A DNA stretch of 64,000 nucleotides from Bacteroidota bacterium (GTDB lineage Bacteria; Bacteroidota; Bacteroidia; Sphingobacteriales; Sphingobacteriaceae): positions 248,001 to 312,000 of the forward strand of contig JAEXHI010000025.1 in NCBI GenBank assembly GCA_023450085.1, written 5' to 3'. The notes under the pieces are model-generated. The model was not told the origin of the DNA, made no database searches, and saw only the letters and a list, made by a program, of their open reading frames with translations. Every line of letters starts with the position of its first letter. Position 1 is the first letter of the stretch. The translations under genes were made by a program, and so were the position numbers. Shown here in pieces: positions 60,829 through 64,000 of the stretch.

Positions 60829-62120
60829 GATGTAGTGTTATTTTGATCGGCCTGCCATTGCGCATAACGCTCGGACAAGTGCTTGTAAGCATTTTCACTC
60901 ATGATAATTCCATTGTCGACAATGACCCCAATAGCCAATGCAATTCCAGTAAGCGACATGATGTTGGATGAAATACCGAAGGCATTCAATAAAATAAAAC
61001 TTGCCGCTATGGTAATAGGGATTTGGATAATGATACTTACGGCACTACGCCAGTGGAATAAAAAGATAATGACCACTAAGGAAACCACAATCATCTCCTC
61101 AATTAAGGTATGTTTAATGGAGTCAATCGATTCCTTAATCAATTCTCCACGGTCATATACAATGTCAAATTTCACCCCCTTAGGTAAGCCTTTGGCTACT
61201 TCGGCCATTTTTGCTTTTACCTTATCAATCACCTCGGCGGCATTTTCGCCGTAGCGCATTACCACAATACCGCCTACCCTTTCGCCTTCGCCATCCTGAT
61301 CAAAAATCCCCAAGCGGGTTTCGCCAGTCATTTGTACCGTTCCAATATCGGAAACCCTAATAGGGGTACCGTTTTGGTTTTTAATAGGAATATTGGCTAT
61401 TTCCTCTACAGATTTTAAATAGCCAGAAGTTTTAATGATATACCCAATATCACTCATTTCAAACTTACGGCCACCCGCTTCGTTGTTGTTGCTTCGCACC
61501 GCAGCAATTACCTGTGGCACCGTAAGTTTGTAATATAGCAGCTTATTAGGATCTAAAGCAATTTGATATTGTTTTTGGAAACCGCCAAAAGAGGCAATTT
61601 CACTTACGCCCTGTACATTTTGTAGGGCAAATTTCACGTACCAATCTTGTATGGCTCTTTGCTCGCCCAAATCAACTTCAGGTGCATCCAAAGTGTACCA
61701 TAGCACGTGACCTACCCCCGTACCATCAGGTCCTAATTGTGGCGTAGCCCCTTCAGGCAACGCTTTGGAAATGGTGCTAATGCGTTCCATTACCCTTTCC
61801 CTTGCCCAATATACATCTACGTCATCCTCAAAAATCACATATATAAAGCTCATGCCAAACATGGATGAACCACGCACATATTTGATTTTTGGAATCCCTT
61901 GCAGATTGGTGACCAAAGGATAGGTAATCTGATCTTCGATCAACTGTGGCGAGCGCCCCATCCATTCGGTAAAAACAATCACTTGGTTTTCCGACAAGTC
62001 TGGAATAGCATCTATCGGATTTTTCTTTACCGCAAAAATGCCCCAAACAAATACGCCAATGGCCAACACCAGCACAATAAAGCGGTTATGTATTGACCAA
62101 TCTATAATTTTATGTACCAT
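60825..62120 (-). CDS. cusA: CusA/CzcA-like RND pump, N-terminal part (split gene)
   Basis: 431 residues: helix 1 (FIVLVLAIGVFVWGIFAV), DAIPDLSENQVIVFTEWMGR, porter subdomain sequence (YPLVTNLQGIPKIKYVRGSS, SIKHTLIEEMIVVSLVVIIF) and helices 2-4 ending GIALAIGVIVDNGIIMSENA with the proton-relay Asp, then KHLSERYAQWQADQNNTTS and TGA. It lacks everything after helix 4, so alone it cannot pump. It belongs to the heavy-metal RND class, which exports Cu+ or other cations with the adaptors and channel encoded downstream. Confidence 0.92.
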   Translation of the reverse strand: MVHKIIDWSIHNRFIVLVLAIGVFVWGIFAVKKNPIDAIPDLSENQVIVFTEWMGRSPQLIEDQITYPLVTNLQGIPKIKYVRGSSMFGMSFIYVIFEDDVDVYWARERVMERISTISKALPEGATPQLGPDGTGVGHVLWYTLDAPEVDLGEQRAIQDWYVKFALQNVQGVSEIASFGGFQKQYQIALDPNKLLYYKLTVPQVIAAVRSNNNEAGGRKFEMSDIGYIIKTSGYLKSVEEIANIPIKNQNGTPIRVSDIGTVQMTGETRLGIFDQDGEGERVGGIVVMRYGENAAEVIDKVKAKMAEVAKGLPKGVKFDIVYDRGELIKESIDSIKHTLIEEMIVVSLVVIIFLFHWRSAVSIIIQIPITIAASFILLNAFGISSNIMSLTGIALAIGVIVDNGIIMSENAYKHLSERYAQWQADQNNTTS

Positions 62121-62163
62121 TTAAAATACCCTCTTTTTTTATGGCTAATTTTTTTCAAAGTTC

Positions 62164-62192
62164 CCTCTCCCGCCCATTTGAGGAGAGAGGGG
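62164..62192. repeat. short palindrome before the pump gene
   Basis: CCTCTCCCGCCCATTTGAGG-AGAGAGG type, similar in layout to 57391-57420 and 58846-58868. It could also act as a hairpin in the leader, 40-80 bases before the cusA ATG. Confidence 0.45.
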
Positions 62193-62197
62193 TTTTA

Positions 62198-62548
62198 TTA
62201 GTGCGCTTTGCTAGTTTTTCCAGTACGGTCGTACTTGCAGCAACCTGGCAAATTCTCGTAAGTTTCGTCTTTAGCTTTGTTTTTAGGCGTATCGTGTCCT
62301 AAACCAGCTACTTTTTGCTGAATGGCATCATTGGTGATTTTGGTGCTATCGTAACTAACCGTTAAAATTTTGGTGTCTTTATCCCAAACAGCACTGCTAA
62401 TGGCAGCATCTTTTAAACCGCTTTCAATACGCTTTTTGCACATACCGCAGTTACCTAATACTTTAATTTTCTCTGTTTTAGTTTGTGCAAAAGCTGCACT
62501 TCCGATCATTGTTAATGCTACAATAGCAATCGTTTTTAATGCTTTCAT
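62198..62548 (-). CDS. exported HMA-domain copper chaperone-like protein
   Basis: 116 residues with signal peptide (TIAIVALTMIGSAAFAQ), an HMA domain with the metal site C34-G-M-C37 (KVLGNCGMCKKRIESGLKDA), and a C-terminal NLPGCCKYDRTGKTSKAH that adds two more cysteines. It likely binds Cu+ in the periplasm and hands it to the RND pump. First gene of the cus block on this strand, 77 bases before cusA. Confidence 0.9.
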   Translation of the reverse strand: MKALKTIAIVALTMIGSAAFAQTKTEKIKVLGNCGMCKKRIESGLKDAAISSAVWDKDTKILTVSYDSTKITNDAIQQKVAGLGHDTPKNKAKDETYENLPGCCKYDRTGKTSKAH

Positions 62549-62794
62549 GATTTAATTTTTTGTTGTTGCCCAAAATGCATGCATGGCAATGCATAAAGGA
62601 AGCAACGGATTAATAAATTGGTTTTTGGATAATTTGGCTTGAATAGCCGATTGGGTATGGATTCACTTTGTGTAGTCGTCATTCCCAACTCGATTGGAAA
62701 TCTTAATACGATAGCAAAAATTCTCTATAATTCCTGCCTATGCTGGAACTACCGTATATGGAACATGCCCAATCAAAAAAAGAAAGAGGGTATT

Positions 62795-63193
62795 TTAAAT
62801 CCTGTAGGTACAGTTTTTAATAAAAAGGGGGAGCTGCTGCCCTAAAGGTGGGGCATTGCTATTTACTTCCTGAGCAATGATATTTACCATTGGCATCACC
62901 TCGGCCACTACGGGCTTTAATGAAGGTAAAATAAAAACTTGCTGCTCGAATTTGTAGATTTGGGCGTTGGCTTTTTGTGCCTGATCTACTTTAGCCTGTT
63001 GCTGCACATCCTTACAACATGATTTTTCAGAAGCCTGCTTTTTCTCCATTCCGCAGAAATCACAAGCCGCTTGTTGCGAATGCACTAGGCTCCAATCTAC
63101 CAGTTTGCCCATGCAGTAATGAAGTTGCACACCAGCACCACTGGCTACTGCCAGATAGAAAAATGCCATTAAGGTGAATACAATCTTTTTCAT
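62795..63193 (-). CDS. HYC_CC_PP-type exported cysteine-rich protein
   Basis: I start at ATG 63193 (132 residues; the frame to 63223 adds ten). A signal-like helix (VFTLMAFFYLAVASGAGVQL) ends at H25-Y26-C27, then C-x2-C (ACDFCGMEKKQ), the doublet SCCKD and near the end APPL. These are the HYC, CC and PP marks of a small Bacteroidota family found beside copper genes. A metal-binding role in the envelope is inferred. Confidence 0.8.
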   Translation of the reverse strand: MKKIVFTLMAFFYLAVASGAGVQLHYCMGKLVDWSLVHSQQAACDFCGMEKKQASEKSCCKDVQQQAKVDQAQKANAQIYKFEQQVFILPSLKPVVAEVMPMVNIIAQEVNSNAPPLGQQLPLFIKNCTYRI

Positions 63194-63280
63194 TACGGAG
63201 CAAATATGAAGAAAAACCTTCATAGGTTTTTATATAATTTTCAAAATCTGTTATAGAATTGACAAAATGGGTTTAATTAG

Positions 63281-63585
63281 TTCATTAGTCATTGGTTAGT
63301 TAGTTAGTTGGTTGGTTGGTTAATTGTTTAACTGGTTAATTGAATCCTAGCCACTAACTACTAACTCCCAATAAACTAATTATAAGATCCTCCGCTATGG
63401 AAGCGTCGGTACAGGTTACGCTCTGGATGACAAACGGACCTACTAACCACTAATTACTAGCCACTAAAAACTAGTACCTAGCTACTAACCCCTAATTCCT
63501 AACTACTAATCCCCAATGAACTAATGAACCAGTGAACTAATCCCTAACCACTAATTACTAACCACTAGCAACTAGCAACTAATTC
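63281..63585. repeat. long degenerate CTAACCACTA repeat with a REP half inside
   Basis: TTAGTTAGTTGGTTGGTTGG is followed by dozens of imperfect copies of CTAACTACTAAC, CTAGCCACTA and ACTAATGAACC. At 63392-63431 the run is broken by AGATCCTCCGCTATGGAAGC-GTCGGTACAGGTTACGCTCT, the reverse of 51245-51291. No gene lies between 63194 and 63612. Confidence 0.7.
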
Positions 63586-63612
63586 CCTATCTTCGCTTCC
63601 AAATTAAAAACC

Positions 63613-63909
63613 ATGATTGCACACCACGTACTATTCTGGCTAAAAGCCGATACCACCGATGCCCAAAAAGAAGCTTTCTTAAATGGCCTAAAAAGTTTAG
63701 AAGAAATAGAAGTTGTTAAAAATTTTCATGTAGGTACCCCAGCTCCTATTGAGCGTGCTGTGGTTGATACCACCTACACTTTCAGCTTGATCTTATTTTT
63801 TGAAGATTTAGCTGCCCACGATGTTTACCAAGTTCATCCAATCCATAAAGCTTTCTTAGAAGAGTTTAGAGTATTCTTCGAAAAAGTAGTGATTTACGAT
63901 GCTCAATAA
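63613..63909 (+). CDS. Dabb-family (stress-responsive A/B barrel) protein
   Basis: 98 residues, beginning IAHHVLFWLKADTTDAQKEA, with HVGTPAPIERAVVDTTYTFS LILFF and the final region HDVYQVHPIHKAFLEEFRVF. This is the Dabb ferredoxin-like dimeric barrel pattern (H-x2-LFxLK... HP-x-H). The substrate is unknown. Confidence 0.9.
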   Translation: MIAHHVLFWLKADTTDAQKEAFLNGLKSLEEIEVVKNFHVGTPAPIERAVVDTTYTFSLILFFEDLAAHDVYQVHPIHKAFLEEFRVFFEKVVIYDAQ

Positions 63910-63915
63910 AAATTA

Positions 63916-63946
63916 AAAAGCCGAAGCAAAAACTTCGGCTTTTTTA
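63916..63946 (+). terminator. terminator after the Dabb gene
   Basis: Stem AAAAGCCGAAG / CTTCGGCTTTT with a short loop and six T. Confidence 0.9.
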
Positions 63947-64000
63947 TGCAAGATATCCCATCACTCCATCTATTTTGATCCTTTAATCTGAATAAAAAAC

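Overview
The window looks like chromosome of a Bacteroidota bacterium, most likely Sphingobacteriaceae (Pedobacter-like). The evidence is moderate-to-low GC, few Shine-Dalgarno sequences, Bacteroidota promoters of the TTTG / TAnnTTTG type (for example before the tRNA genes), many short lipoproteins, LytS/LytTR pairs, AraC and ECF regulators, a 7TM-HD PgpH-like protein and intergenic REP-like repeats. I ran no database search. Names come from reading motifs and lengths; genus-level placement is inference.

Layout. 1-2.1 kb: a TlpA-type thioredoxin lipid/periplasm gene cut by the window edge, a gene-poor stretch, and a tRNA-Ser/tRNA-Pro pair. 2-12 kb: mostly housekeeping (PgpH-like HD protein, SPFH protein plus a ribbon-helix-helix protein, thiolase, POT peptide transporter, 1-Cys peroxiredoxin, DUF72). 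11.8-15.4 kb: a compact ECF sigma unit made of the sigma factor, a membrane protein that joins an anti-sigma-like cytoplasmic part to a trypsin/HtrA-type protease, and four tandem Asp/Thr-rich mini-lipoproteins. Six copies of GGGTTACC-N14-GTATTAA (two facing the sigma gene, one before each lipoprotein) tie the unit together as a self-regulated regulon. This is the most interesting system in the window. 15.4-18.4 kb: LytTR regulator, LytS-like kinase and a divergent beta-barrel gene, with 21-bp-spaced TTGGTATA repeats between them.

18.4-37.8 kb: purB, NifU-like protein, inositol phosphatase, lgt, mtaB, ubiX, tRNA-Lys, an AraC regulator with membrane sensor, a SWIM/SNF2 helicase, several lipoproteins, a serine hydrolase and a PAS-LuxR regulator. 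38-45.8 kb: two convergent operons that look like an exopolysaccharide or envelope polymer locus (TPR/YaiO barrel, unknown membrane-anchored protein, LTA-synthase-like transferase, processive GT2, HEAT-repeat membrane protein, single-domain response regulator). 46-54 kb: small enzymes and regulators (YCF48-like, DUF2147, VOC, DinB, GlxA-type AraC, alpha/beta hydrolase).

54-63.2 kb: a copper/heavy-metal efflux island on the minus strand: HYC_CC_PP-like protein, HMA chaperone, CusA-like RND pump split in two by an ATGA overlap, CusC-like outer membrane channel, two CusB-like adaptors (one with a CPMHP/CPICGM metal-binding motif) and a DUF3347 protein. Short repeats have invaded the 5' ends of the cus genes and shift the apparent start codons. 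The intergenic spaces throughout carry several families of inverted and direct repeats; no CRISPR array, insertion sequence transposase or prophage gene was seen.
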